A DNA stretch of 64,000 nucleotides from Egibacter rhizosphaerae (lineage in GTDB: Bacteria; Actinomycetota; Nitriliruptoria; Euzebyales; Egibacteraceae): positions 3,782,001-3,846,000 of the forward strand of contig NZ_CP036402.1 in the NCBI RefSeq assembly GCF_004322855.1. The letters run 5' to 3'. Under the pieces are notes generated by a model that ran no database searches, was not told the origin of the DNA, and saw only the letters and a list, made by a program, of their open reading frames with translations. Both the position numbers and the translations under genes were made by a program. Below, piece by piece: positions 7,867 through 16,581 of this stretch; the stretch's first letter is position 1, and every line of letters starts with the position of its first letter.

Positions 7867-8733
7867 GTGCTGACACCTGCCGCTGCCGGGCTGCTCTGTG
7901 TGCACGCCCACCCGGACGATGAGGTCATCGGCACCGGGGGCGCGATCGCGGCGGCAGCCGATCGCGGCCTGCGCGTGGGTGTCGTCACCTGTACCGGCGG
8001 TGAGGAGGGTGAGATCGTGGGGGCCGGCATGGATCCCGACGAGATCCGGCCGCGGCTCGCGGCGGTCCGGCGCGAGGAGCTCGCGGCCTCCCTCGACATC
8101 CTCGGCGCGCAGGGCCCCCGGCTGCTCGGCTACCGGGACTCCGGGATGATGGGCGAGCCGTCGAACGACGCGCCGGACTGCTTCTGGCAGGCGAACGTCG
8201 ATGAGGCGGTGCGGCGGGTGGTCCGCGAGATCCGGGCGTTCCAGCCGAGCGTCCTCGTGACGTACGACGCGTTCGGCGGATACGGCCATCCCGACCACAT
8301 CCAGGCCCACCGCGTCACCCTGCTCGCCAGTGAGGCAGCGGCCATGGCGGCCCTCTACCCGGAGGAGGGATCGCCCTGGCGCACCCCGAAGCTTTATCTC
8401 ACCACGATTCCGCGGTCGCAGATCGCCCGTCTCAACGGGCTGCTGACCGAGCGCGGCCTGCCCTCGCCGTTCGGTGAGACCACCGAGCCCGACGAGATCC
8501 CCATGGGGGCGCCCGACGAGTGGGTGACGACCTCGCTGGACGTGCGGCCGTGGCTCGACCGCAAGTGGGCGGCGCTGCGCACGCACCGCACCCAGATCAG
8601 CGAGGACTCCTTCTTCCTGAACATGCCCGAGGACCTGCGCGACCAGGGATTCGCGACCGAGTGGTACATCCGCCATTGGAGCGACGTGGCCGCGGCCCTG
8701 CCCGAGGACGACCTGTTCGCCGGGATCCCGTGA
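7867..8733 (+). CDS. LmbE-family deacetylase: MshB or Mca-type mycothiol enzyme
   Basis: A 288-residue zinc deacetylase. Metal-binding motifs are AHPDDEVIGTGG near residue 15 and YGHPDHIQAHRV near residue 140. The middle contains CTGGEEGEIVG and RDSGMMGEPSN, as in both MshB (GlcNAc-inositol deacetylase of mycothiol synthesis) and Mca (mycothiol S-conjugate amidase). CTGGEEGEI and the length lean toward MshB, but the two paralogues are close and I leave the gene symbol blank. GAGAGGGGAGC precedes the GTG start. Either role implies mycothiol chemistry and therefore an actinobacterium. It converges with upp, with two bases between their stop codons. Confidence 0.85.
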   Translation: MLTPAAAGLLCVHAHPDDEVIGTGGAIAAAADRGLRVGVVTCTGGEEGEIVGAGMDPDEIRPRLAAVRREELAASLDILGAQGPRLLGYRDSGMMGEPSNDAPDCFWQANVDEAVRRVVREIRAFQPSVLVTYDAFGGYGHPDHIQAHRVTLLASEAAAMAALYPEEGSPWRTPKLYLTTIPRSQIARLNGLLTERGLPSPFGETTEPDEIPMGAPDEWVTTSLDVRPWLDRKWAALRTHRTQISEDSFFLNMPEDLRDQGFATEWYIRHWSDVAAALPEDDLFAGIP

Positions 8734-8735
8734 GC

Positions 8736-9383
8736 CTACGAGGTGCCGAACAGTCGGTCACCGAAGTCGCCGAGCCCGGGAACGATGAAGCCGACGTCGT
8801 TGAGGTGGCTGTCGATGGCGCCCGTCACGACACCGACGTCGGGGTGCTCGTTCGCGAGCCGCTCGATGCCCTCCGGTGCCGCGACGACACACACGAGCTG
8901 GACGTTGCGGGCCCCGCGCTCCTTGAGGAGCGACGCGGCGAAGGCCGCCGACCCGCCGGTGGCGAGCATCGGGTCGAGCAGCAGGGTGCTCGTGCCGTCG
9001 AGGTTGGGGACCTTCAGGTAGTAGGACGTGGGCTGCAGCGTCGACTCGTCCCGCTCGAGGCCCGCGTAGCCGACCTGCACGTCCGGCAGAAGGTCGGTCA
9101 CGGCCTCGAGCAGCCCGAGGCCGGCGCGCAGGATCGGGACCGCGACCACGCCACCGTCCAACAGCTCCGCGTCGGCCTCCTCCAGGGGCGTGGTGACCCG
9201 CGCGCGACGGGTCGGCAGGTTGCGGGTGGCCTCGAGCACGAGCACTGTCGACAAGCGCTTCGACAGGTGACGGAACTGCTCCGGGGGTGTGGACTCGTCG
9301 CGCAGGCCGGCCAGCAAATGGCTGGTCAGCGGGTGCTCGACCACGGAGACGTTGGCGGGGGTGCGCGCGGAGGGCTCGACCAT
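8736..9383 (-). CDS. upp: Uracil phosphoribosyltransferase
   Basis: A 215-residue enzyme that turns uracil and PRPP into UMP. The PRPP-binding loop is LLLDPMLATGGSA (about residues 133-145). The uracil-binding C-terminal motif is VPGLGDFGDRLFGT, and VVAAPEGIERL is also typical. Length and ends match the family. The ATG at 9383 follows a TAGGAT -10 box by only eight bases, with no ribosome-binding site, so a leaderless mRNA is likely. It faces away from the large nucleotidase gene. With that gene and the nucleoside transporter beyond it, it makes this region rich in nucleotide salvage functions. Confidence 0.96.
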   Translation of the reverse strand: MVEPSARTPANVSVVEHPLTSHLLAGLRDESTPPEQFRHLSKRLSTVLVLEATRNLPTRRARVTTPLEEADAELLDGGVVAVPILRAGLGLLEAVTDLLPDVQVGYAGLERDESTLQPTSYYLKVPNLDGTSTLLLDPMLATGGSAAFAASLLKERGARNVQLVCVVAAPEGIERLANEHPDVGVVTGAIDSHLNDVGFIVPGLGDFGDRLFGTS

Positions 9384-9391
9384 GAGGCCGG

Positions 9392-9397
9392 ATCCTA
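9392..9397 (-). promoter_or_regulatory. -10 element for upp (leaderless)
   Basis: On the minus strand TAGGAT ends eight bases before the upp ATG at 9383. Confidence 0.5.
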
Positions 9398-9715
9398 ACC
9401 GGGTCGAGTGCGCGCGTCATCGCGGTTGTGGCCGGAGCGCCAGGGACGTACCGACAGCCCGCACCGATGAGCTCCGCGGTGGTGTGCGCTCCACGAAGGC
9501 GGACCCGCACCATCACGACTTGTGAATACCCGACAATCCGATGGGTTCCGAGATGTCAACAAACTCCCTATCGGGTGAGTCGTCGTTTTCATAGAGTCTG
9601 CGGTTAGCCCCTTGCCGGTTCGCACACCAGATGGCGGGAGGCGGAGCGGCTCACGCGCACCGTCTCGCTGCCGGCGGGCCCAGCACCGGCGAAGTCCAAG
9701 ATAAGGAGGTCTCGC
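9398..9715. other. Intergenic region between upp and the nucleotidase gene
   Basis: About 320 bases with no convincing gene. It is less GC-rich around 9520-9605, where AT-rich steps and a possible -10 (TAGAGT near 9592) suggest the promoter of the large secreted protein. A strong ribosome-binding site (AAGGAGG) sits at the right end, just before 9716. No palindrome stood out. Confidence 0.4.
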
Positions 9716-12271
9716 ATGGCCGTGCTATCGCACCACGATCACGCCGTACCGCTGTCACGCGTGGCGCTGGCGCTGTTCGCGAGCGTCGCCGTGGCCATCG
9801 CGCTGGGGTGGTCGGTGAGCTCGGAACGAGCGCTCGCCGACGACCACGATGGTGAGGCGAACGTCGACCGCATGGATGACATGCAGCTGTTCAGCCTCGA
9901 CGACGACTCCGGGTACACGCGCGAGTGGGGCGACGAGGCGTTCGGTACCGCCGCGGCGCTGTCGGAGCGTGCGTTCGCCAACGGGGCCGACGAGGTCTAC
10001 ATCGCGACCCGCGACGACTTTCCGGACGGGCTGGCCGGCGGGGCGGCCGCAGCCGCCGAGGGGGCACCGCTCCTGCTCGTCACCGAGGACTCCGTGCCCG
10101 AGGCCACGAGCGAGGAGCTCGACCGGCTCGACCCCGACGACCTCGTGCTCCTCGGCGGGACGGCCGCGGTTTCCGGTGACGTCGAGACCGACCTCGAGGC
10201 CTACGGCGAGGTGGACCGCCAGGGCGGTGCCGACCGCTACGAGACGGCCGCGGAGGTGGCCGGCGGTACGGACGTCAGCACCGTCTTCGTGACCACCGGC
10301 GAGAACTTCCCGGACGCCGTGGCCGGCGGTGCAGCCGCGGGTGCCGAGGGGGCCTCGGTCCTGCTGACCCAGGAGGACGAGCTGCCCGAGGTCACCGCTG
10401 ACGCGCTGGCCGACGCCGACCCCGACGACATCGTCCTGCTCGGCGGCACCGCGGCGGTCTCGAGCGACGTCGAGGACGCGCTCGAGGAGTACGCCTCGGT
10501 CGAGCGGCTCGGGGGCGACACGCGCTACGAGACCGCGCAGCTGGTCGCCGAGCGGTTCGACGACGGCGACCAGAGCTACGTGGCCACGGGCGAGGGCTTC
10601 GCCGACGCGCTCGCAGCCGCGCCCGCAGCCGTCGGCGACGGGGCCCCGGTACTGCTGACCCAGACGGGCACGGGAACGGCCGCGGCAGCGGACGAGATCG
10701 TCGCGCGCGGCAGCGCAGAGATCGTCGTGGCCGGCGGGACCGCCGCCGTGGCCGACGTCGCGGTCGCGGACCTGCTGGGTGCGATCACCGACGAGGCGAC
10801 CGTGGTGGGAGACACCCACCTGCACGGGACGTACGGCGACGACGAGGGTCCGAACCTCGCGCGGTACAGCCAGCTGGCCGCCGACCGCATCGACGCCCAC
10901 AACGATGCCTGGTTCATCGGCGGGGGCGACGAGTTCGCGCCGTCGGTGTTCTCCAGCCTGTTCGAGGCGGACCACATGATCCCGGCGCTCAACGAGACGC
11001 CGCTCAGCTACAGCCCCTACGGCAACCACGACTGGGACTACGGCCCGACGCTCCTCAAGGAAGCCGTGGCCGAGAGCGACTTCACGTGGCTGAGCGCCGA
11101 CATGCGCGACGCGGAGAACACGGACGAGGTCTTCGCGGCCGATGAAGGGGCGCAGCAGTACGAGCTCCTCGATGTCGGGAGCTTCACGGTCGGCCTTACG
11201 GGGCTCGCCCCCCTCGAGGTAGAGGACGTGACCCAGCTCGAGGACGAGGACAACGAGGCTGTCCAGCTTCCGGTGCACGACGCGCTCGACGAGGTCGTCC
11301 CGATGATGGAGGACGACGGCGCGGACGTGATCATGATCGCCAACCACCTCTGTGGCACGGATGCGCGCGATGTCGCCGAGGAGCGTGACGACATCGACTT
11401 CATGCAGGGGGACGACTGCTCGGAGGTCCTCGACGAGCCCGAGCGCTTCGGGGACACGATCGTCTCCCTCGTGGGCGACGAGTACGACCACATGGGCGAG
11501 GCGACGTTGTTCGTGCGCGACGGCGAGCTCGTGGCCCTGGGCTTCCACCGCCACGACCTCGACGAGAGCTACCCCGAGGACGAGGACGTCCGGGCGGTCA
11601 TGGACGAGTGGGAGGAGGAGCTCGACGACGAGCTCGAAGAGGTCATCGGGACCCGGCTCACCGACTGGGACACCCGCAGCCCTGACCCCGTCCGCCTCCG
11701 CGAGACGGGCATCGCGAACTACATCATCGACGCGATGCGCGACTACCACGACGCGGACGTGGGACTTACCAACGGTGGTGGGATCCGCAGCGACGAGCTC
11801 TACGAGGCCGACACCGACATCTCGCTGTACGACGTGTTCGCGGTCCTCCCGTTCGGCAACACCGTGACGATGGTCGAGATCGACGGACAGGGGATCTGGG
11901 ACGCCCTCGAGCTCGGGGTCGCCGCGGTCGAGGAGGGCTCCGGACAGTTCGCCCACGTGAGCGGCATGGAGTTCACGTTCGATCCCAACGGCGACCCCAT
12001 CGACATCGAGGATGGGGAGATCGTCTCGGATGGGTCGCGGATCCAGGAGGTCACGATCGACGGTGAGCCGATCGACCTGGACGAGACCTACACCCTCGCC
12101 ACGAACGACTTCACGATGACCGGGGGCGACGGTTATGTGATGCTCGACGAGGCCGAGCACGTGGTGGAGGGCCACCACGGCCCACTGATGGCCGAGGTCG
12201 TCGCCGACGCGGTCCGTGAGGACGGCGACGTGACGGCCGAGGTCGACGGCCGCATCCAGGAAGTCGAGTAG
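9716..12271 (+). CDS. Secreted CWB2-repeat protein fused to a 5'-nucleotidase/metallophosphatase
   Basis: An 851-residue exported protein. Residues 1-41 form a signal peptide (SRVALALFASVAVAIALGW, with cleavage likely after ALA). Three cell-wall-binding type 2 repeats occupy about 77-173, 174-272 and 273-355, each ending in a variant of LGGTAAVS. A calcineurin-type metallophosphatase domain follows (about 362-600) with VVGDTHLHGTY, GGGDEF and NHDWDYG. A 5'-nucleotidase C-terminal domain follows with TNGGGIRSDE at about 684, FGNTVTMVEIDGQG and SGMEFTFDP. Such enzymes remove phosphate from extracellular nucleotides; CWB2 repeats hold proteins on the wall. The first metal motif is unusual: the family's Asn-Asp-x-His is here Gly-Asp-Thr-His. 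The protein is very acidic. AAGGAGG eight bases upstream fixes the start. A nucleoside ABC importer follows. Confidence 0.88.
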   Translation: MAVLSHHDHAVPLSRVALALFASVAVAIALGWSVSSERALADDHDGEANVDRMDDMQLFSLDDDSGYTREWGDEAFGTAAALSERAFANGADEVYIATRDDFPDGLAGGAAAAAEGAPLLLVTEDSVPEATSEELDRLDPDDLVLLGGTAAVSGDVETDLEAYGEVDRQGGADRYETAAEVAGGTDVSTVFVTTGENFPDAVAGGAAAGAEGASVLLTQEDELPEVTADALADADPDDIVLLGGTAAVSSDVEDALEEYASVERLGGDTRYETAQLVAERFDDGDQSYVATGEGFADALAAAPAAVGDGAPVLLTQTGTGTAAAADEIVARGSAEIVVAGGTAAVADVAVADLLGAITDEATVVGDTHLHGTYGDDEGPNLARYSQLAADRIDAHNDAWFIGGGDEFAPSVFSSLFEADHMIPALNETPLSYSPYGNHDWDYGPTLLKEAVAESDFTWLSADMRDAENTDEVFAADEGAQQYELLDVGSFTVGLTGLAPLEVEDVTQLEDEDNEAVQLPVHDALDEVVPMMEDDGADVIMIANHLCGTDARDVAEERDDIDFMQGDDCSEVLDEPERFGDTIVSLVGDEYDHMGEATLFVRDGELVALGFHRHDLDESYPEDEDVRAVMDEWEEELDDELEEVIGTRLTDWDTRSPDPVRLRETGIANYIIDAMRDYHDADVGLTNGGGIRSDELYEADTDISLYDVFAVLPFGNTVTMVEIDGQGIWDALELGVAAVEEGSGQFAHVSGMEFTFDPNGDPIDIEDGEIVSDGSRIQEVTIDGEPIDLDETYTLATNDFTMTGGDGYVMLDEAEHVVEGHHGPLMAEVVADAVREDGDVTAEVDGRIQEVE

Positions 12272-12290
12272 CGCGCTACGGACCGGCTAC

Positions 12291-12314
12291 GGGGGCGGTC
12301 GTACGGCCGCCCCC
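12291..12314 (+). terminator. Hairpin terminator after the nucleotidase gene
   Basis: GGGGGCGG and CCGCCCCC form an 8-bp stem with an eight-base loop, 20 bases after the stop at 12271. There is no T-tract. Confidence 0.65.
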
Positions 12315-12437
12315 GAACGCCTACCATGGGCGACAGCGCGGTACGGGGGTGACTCGCACGACGGGTCGATTCGCCCGCGTGCTGAGGCGAAATCGCGCCG
12401 AGGCCGGCTCGGCGGGAAAACACATCAGGAGGGGAAC

Positions 12438-13706
12438 ATGGCCAGACGATTCGCGATGCTCATCGCCCTACTCGCCGCACTCGCCCTGCTCGTCGCGGCT
12501 TGCGAGGACGTCGACCCCGAGGACGACCCGGCGCTCGACGAGCCTGAGGAGGAAGAGGAGCCCGAGGAGGACGAGGAGCCCGAGGAGGACGACGAGCCCG
12601 ACGAGCCCGACGAGCCCGAGGAGGACGAGGAGCCCGACGAAGAGGAGCCCGACGAGGAGGACGTCGAGACCGGCGCCGACGTCGGCGAGGACGTCGATCC
12701 CGAGGGTGACCTCTGCGTCGACGAGGCGGCCGAGGTCGAGGCTCCGGACGACTTCACGGTCGGCCTCGTGACCGACATCGGCAACGTCGATGACGGCACC
12801 TTCAACCAGTACGCCTACGAGGGCGTGCTCGAGGCGGCCGAGTGCTTCGGCATCGACGACGAGAACATCGCGGTGATCGAGACCCAGAGCGAGGCCGACT
12901 ACGAGCGCAACATGGAGTCGATCCTCGACGCCGATCCCGACGTCGTGATCCCCGTGGGCTTCCTCCTGCAGGACGCCACCGAGAACTTCGCGCAGGAGAA
13001 CGAGGACGTCATCTACGTCGGCGTCGACCAGTTCTCCGACGGCGAGATCGACAACTTCGTCGGACTGCAGTTCCGCGAGGACCAGGGCGGCTTCCTGGCC
13101 GGCGCCATGGCGGCGCTGCTCACCGAGTCGGAGATCGTCGCCGCGGTCGGTGGGCCCGAGGACGTGCCTGCGATCCCGCGCTTCCTGAACGGCTACCAGA
13201 TGGGCGTGGACCACGTGGATCCGGACGTGACCGTCCAGGAGATCTACATCCCGTCGTTCGACGACCCCGCGGAGGGTCGTGCCGCGGCCGAGCAGTTCAT
13301 CGGCGAGGGTGCCGACGTCGTGTTCGGTGCCGCGGGTGTCACCGGCTCCGGCGCCATCCAGGCCGCCGCCGAGCAGGACGCCTGGGTCCTCGGCGTCGAC
13401 CAGGACGAGTACTACACCACCTTCGAGGAAGGCGGGGTCGAGGGCTCCGAGCGCCTGGCCAGCAGCGCGGTCAAGCGAATCGACGTCGGCGTCTTCGAGA
13501 ACATCCAGCTGATCATCGAGGACCAGTTCGAGCCGGGGAACTTCATCCTCGACGCGGAGAACGAGGGCATCACGCTCGCGCCGTACAACGAGGCCGACAT
13601 CCCCGAGGATGTCGACTCCGAGATCACCGAGATCGAGGAGGGCCTCGCCGACGGATCGATCGAGACCGGCGTCGACCCCGAGACCGGGGAGCTGCTCGAC
13701 GAGTAG
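12438..13706 (+). CDS. BMP-family nucleoside-binding lipoprotein (ABC importer)
   Basis: A 422-residue substrate-binding lipoprotein. The signal peptide ends in the lipobox LVAAC with the lipidated Cys at residue 22. Residues 23 to about 90 are an extreme Glu/Asp/Pro spacer with almost no other residues. The BMP domain (about 105-395) starts with FTVGLVTDIGNVDDGTFNQ and includes DADPDVVIPVGF and FGAAGVTGSGAIQAA. BMP proteins such as PnrA and BmpA bind purine nucleosides and hand them to a permease. The matching ATPase and two permeases follow directly. AGGAGGGG precedes the ATG. The acidic spacer is far longer than usual and may keep the binding domain away from the membrane or suit high salt. 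Confidence 0.93.
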   Translation: MARRFAMLIALLAALALLVAACEDVDPEDDPALDEPEEEEEPEEDEEPEEDDEPDEPDEPEEDEEPDEEEPDEEDVETGADVGEDVDPEGDLCVDEAAEVEAPDDFTVGLVTDIGNVDDGTFNQYAYEGVLEAAECFGIDDENIAVIETQSEADYERNMESILDADPDVVIPVGFLLQDATENFAQENEDVIYVGVDQFSDGEIDNFVGLQFREDQGGFLAGAMAALLTESEIVAAVGGPEDVPAIPRFLNGYQMGVDHVDPDVTVQEIYIPSFDDPAEGRAAAEQFIGEGADVVFGAAGVTGSGAIQAAAEQDAWVLGVDQDEYYTTFEEGGVEGSERLASSAVKRIDVGVFENIQLIIEDQFEPGNFILDAENEGITLAPYNEADIPEDVDSEITEIEEGLADGSIETGVDPETGELLDE

Positions 13707-13750
13707 CCCGACGCGGGAGCCCTGCCGCAAGTGACGTGGCTGCGATGATG

Positions 13751-13781
13751 GGCGGCGGGCGCCGAATCGGCGCCCGCCGCC
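13751..13781 (+). terminator. Very stable intra-operon hairpin between the binding protein and ATPase genes
   Basis: A perfect 14-bp stem (GGCGGCGGGCGCCG, then AAT, then its complement) lies 44 bases after the lipoprotein stop and 44 before the ATPase start. In ABC importer operons, a hairpin here often reduces read-through or protects the upstream mRNA so that the binding protein is made in excess. Confidence 0.75.
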
Positions 13782-13825
13782 TCGATAGCGGGGTCGGGTG
13801 GCCGTCCCGCCGCAAGGGGGCGTGA

Positions 13826-15427
13826 GTGACGAGCGAGACCGCGGAGACGGGCGGTGCCGAGTCGCCGCCGCTGGTCGAGGCCGAGGGCATCACCAAGCGG
13901 TTTCCCGGTGTGGTGGCGAACGCCGACGTGGATCTGGACTTGCACGCGGGTGAGATCCACTGCGTTCTCGGGGAGAACGGGGCCGGCAAGACGACCCTCA
14001 TGAACGTCGTCTACGGCCTCTACCAGCCCGACGAGGGCGAGCTGCGGGTCCGCGGCGAGCGCGTTGACTTCGAGAGCAGCGCGGACGCGATCGCCGCGGG
14101 AATCGGCATGGTGCACCAGCACTTCCAGCTCGTGCCGGTGCTCACCGTCACGGACAACGTGATCCTCGGACAGGAGCCGATGCGTGGGCCGCTCGTCGAT
14201 CGGGAGTCGGCTCGCCAACGCATCGTCGAACTGAGCGAGCAGTACGGCCTCGCCGTGGATCCGGACGCGAGGATCGGCGACCTCTCGGTCGGCGCGCAGC
14301 AGCGGGTCGAGCTCTTGAAGGCCCTGTATCGCGAAGCGGACGTGCTGATCCTCGACGAGCCGACGGCCGTCCTCACCCCGGGGGAGGTCCGGGAATTCTT
14401 CGAGGTGGTGCGCGGCCTCGTGGCTCAGGGCAAGGCCGTCGTCTTCATCACGCACAAGCTGCGCGAGGTGCTGGAACTGGCCGATCGGATCAGCGTGCTG
14501 CGCGGCGGCGCGCTGGTCGGCACGGCTGATCCCCACGAGGCGACCATCGAGAGCCTCGCGGAGCTCATGGTCGGCCGGGAGGTCGCCTTCACGGTCGACA
14601 AGACCCCGGCGCAGCCGACCCACACCATGCTGCAGGTGCGGGACCTCCACGTGAAGGACGACCGCGGCGTCCAGACCGTGCAGGGCGTCGACTTCGAGGT
14701 GCGTGCCGGCGAGATCTTCGGGATCGCGGGTGTCGAGGGCAACGGGCAACGGGAGCTCGTCGAAGCCGTGACGGGCATGCGGACCCCCACGAACGGTCAG
14801 ATCGTGATCGGGGAGTACGACATCGTCGGCGCCAACCCGCGCAAGGTGCAGGGCTTGGGGGTCGGTCACATCCCCGAGGACCGGGGTAAGCACGGACTCG
14901 TTTCGCGGTTCGACCTGACCGAGAACGTGATCCTCAACCGATACCATCACCCACCGTTCAGCCAGCGGTTCCTGTTGAACCGTGGGGTGGCGAAGGACAC
15001 GACGCAGCGGCTGGTGGAGCAGTACGACGTGCGTACCCCCAGCATCGACGTGTCGGCCTCGACGCTCTCGGGCGGGAATCAACAGAAGCTCGTGGTCGCG
15101 CGTGAGCTCGAGCAGGAGCTGCGGCTGCTCGTGGTCAACCAGCCGACCCGGGGCTTGGACGTCGGGTCGGTCGAGTTCATCCACTCGCAGCTGGTGCGGC
15201 GACGAGACGACGGTGTGGCCGTGCTCCTCGTATCAGCGGAGCTGGACGAGGTCCTGGGCCTCGCTGACCGGATCGGGGTCATCTACCGCGGTGAGCTGCT
15301 CGCGACCATGGATGCGGCCGAGGCCACGCGAGAGCGCGTTGGTCCCCTCATGGCGGGCCAGACCCAGCAGGCCGCCGCCGCGGGTGCCGGGGCGAACGGA
15401 GACGGCGAAGGGAAACAGGGCGCATGA
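13826..15427 (+). CDS. Nucleoside ABC transporter ATP-binding protein (two ATPase halves)
   Basis: A 533-residue protein with two ABC domains, as in the NupO/YufO and RbsA group. The first has Walker A GENGAGKTTLMN (about residue 49), the family-type signature LSVGAQQRVELLKA and Walker B VLILDEPTAVL. The second has a degenerate P-loop, GVEGNGQRELVEA (about 302), with signature LSGGNQQKLVVARE (about 414) and the Asp-box degraded to VVNQPTRGLD, which is normal for the weaker half of this group. It energises nucleoside uptake with the two following permeases. The GTG start at 13826 has GGGGGCG rather than a clear ribosome-binding site. Its end overlaps the next gene by four bases (ATGA). Confidence 0.93.
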   Translation: MTSETAETGGAESPPLVEAEGITKRFPGVVANADVDLDLHAGEIHCVLGENGAGKTTLMNVVYGLYQPDEGELRVRGERVDFESSADAIAAGIGMVHQHFQLVPVLTVTDNVILGQEPMRGPLVDRESARQRIVELSEQYGLAVDPDARIGDLSVGAQQRVELLKALYREADVLILDEPTAVLTPGEVREFFEVVRGLVAQGKAVVFITHKLREVLELADRISVLRGGALVGTADPHEATIESLAELMVGREVAFTVDKTPAQPTHTMLQVRDLHVKDDRGVQTVQGVDFEVRAGEIFGIAGVEGNGQRELVEAVTGMRTPTNGQIVIGEYDIVGANPRKVQGLGVGHIPEDRGKHGLVSRFDLTENVILNRYHHPPFSQRFLLNRGVAKDTTQRLVEQYDVRTPSIDVSASTLSGGNQQKLVVARELEQELRLLVVNQPTRGLDVGSVEFIHSQLVRRRDDGVAVLLVSAELDEVLGLADRIGVIYRGELLATMDAAEATRERVGPLMAGQTQQAAAAGAGANGDGEGKQGA

Positions 15428-16578
15428 CGCAGGAGGAGGCTCCATCCCGTTCGCGGGTACACGAAGCGATCGAGACCTACTTCCGGCTCGCCCCGGTCAC
15501 CGTGCCCATCTATGCGCTGATCCTCGCGATGGCCGTGGGGAGCATCATCGTGATCGCTGCGGGGTCGAACCCGCTGGACGCCTACGCGGCACTGGTCTCC
15601 GGCGTGTTCGGCACGCCGGCCCGGTTCGCGAACGCCCTCGCCCGCTCGACACCGTTCATCTTCACCGCGCTCGCGGTGGCGATCTGCTATCGCGCGGGGC
15701 TGTTCAACATTGGCGCGGAGGGGCAGCTCCTGATCGGCGGCGTGACCGGCACGTGGGTCGCCGGCTGGGCCATGTTCACCGGCTGGCCCGCTCTGTTCGC
15801 GATCAGCGCCGGCCTCATCGGCGGTGTGATCGGCGGGGCGATCTACGGCTTCATCCCGGGGTTCCTGAAGGCCAAGACGGGGGCCCACGAGGTCATCGTC
15901 ACCATCATGCTCAACCTCATCGCCCTGCTGCTCCTGGAGTGGCTCATCGGGTCGCGGAACCCGCCGATCCTCGTCGATCCGGAAGCGGCGGCCGCGCGCA
16001 CCGAGCCGGTCGTGGAGGCGGCGCGGCTGCCCAGCCTCTACCCGGGCACGAGCCTGCACGCCGGGTTCCTGGTCGCGATCGCGCTCTGCGTGCTGGTGTG
16101 GTACCTGATCCGGCACTCGCGCTTCGGCTTCGAGGTGCGCACCATCGGGTCGAACCCCGCTGCGGCCCGGTACGCGGGCATGAGCGTGTCGCGGACGACG
16201 ATGATGGTGTTCCTGTTCGCCGGGGCGCTCGCGGGGCTCGGTGCGGCGGCTGACGTGCAGGGCTCCTCCGGGGGCTACCTCACACCCGGACGCTTCCAGG
16301 ACGTCGGATTCGACGGGATCGCCATCGCGCTGATCGCCCGCGCTAACCCGCTGGCGGTGATCCCCGCCGCGATCCTCTGGGGCTCGTTGCTGGCGGGCGC
16401 GGGACTAATGCAGGTGGCAGCCGGGATCTCGATCGATCTGGTCCGCATCATCCAGGCGCTCATCATCCTCTTCGTGGCGGCGGACATGATCGTTCGCACG
16501 ATCTTCCGGATCCGGAAGCCGCGGGGTCGCGAGGACACCGACGAGCCGCTCATCGCCGCGCGCGGGTGGGAAGGCTAG
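15424..16578 (+). CDS. Nucleoside ABC transporter permease (NupP type)
   Basis: A 384-residue integral membrane protein of the branched-chain amino acid/ribose permease fold, with about nine hydrophobic segments from residue 18 to 355. FNIGAEGQLLIGG and KTGAHEVIVTIMLNLIA are conserved in BMP-linked permeases such as NupP/YufP. It forms half of the membrane channel of the nucleoside importer. The ATG overlaps the ATPase stop, so the two are translationally coupled. The polar C-terminus is rich in Arg and Glu. Confidence 0.92.
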   Translation: MTQEEAPSRSRVHEAIETYFRLAPVTVPIYALILAMAVGSIIVIAAGSNPLDAYAALVSGVFGTPARFANALARSTPFIFTALAVAICYRAGLFNIGAEGQLLIGGVTGTWVAGWAMFTGWPALFAISAGLIGGVIGGAIYGFIPGFLKAKTGAHEVIVTIMLNLIALLLLEWLIGSRNPPILVDPEAAAARTEPVVEAARLPSLYPGTSLHAGFLVAIALCVLVWYLIRHSRFGFEVRTIGSNPAAARYAGMSVSRTTMMVFLFAGALAGLGAAADVQGSSGGYLTPGRFQDVGFDGIAIALIARANPLAVIPAAILWGSLLAGAGLMQVAAGISIDLVRIIQALIILFVAADMIVRTIFRIRKPRGREDTDEPLIAARGWEG

Positions 16579-16581
16579 GAC

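Noticed and set aside
9755-12178. An 807-residue open frame antisense to the nucleotidase gene
   Set aside because: Its composition is that of a shadow frame (Val/Arg/Gly/Asp) and it has no recognisable domain, while the sense frame has signal peptide, repeats and enzyme motifs.
12468-13730. A 420-residue open frame antisense to the BMP lipoprotein gene
   Set aside because: It is a Leu/Val/Asp-rich mirror of the acidic coding frame; such antisense frames are usual in very GC-rich coding DNA, and it has no domain.
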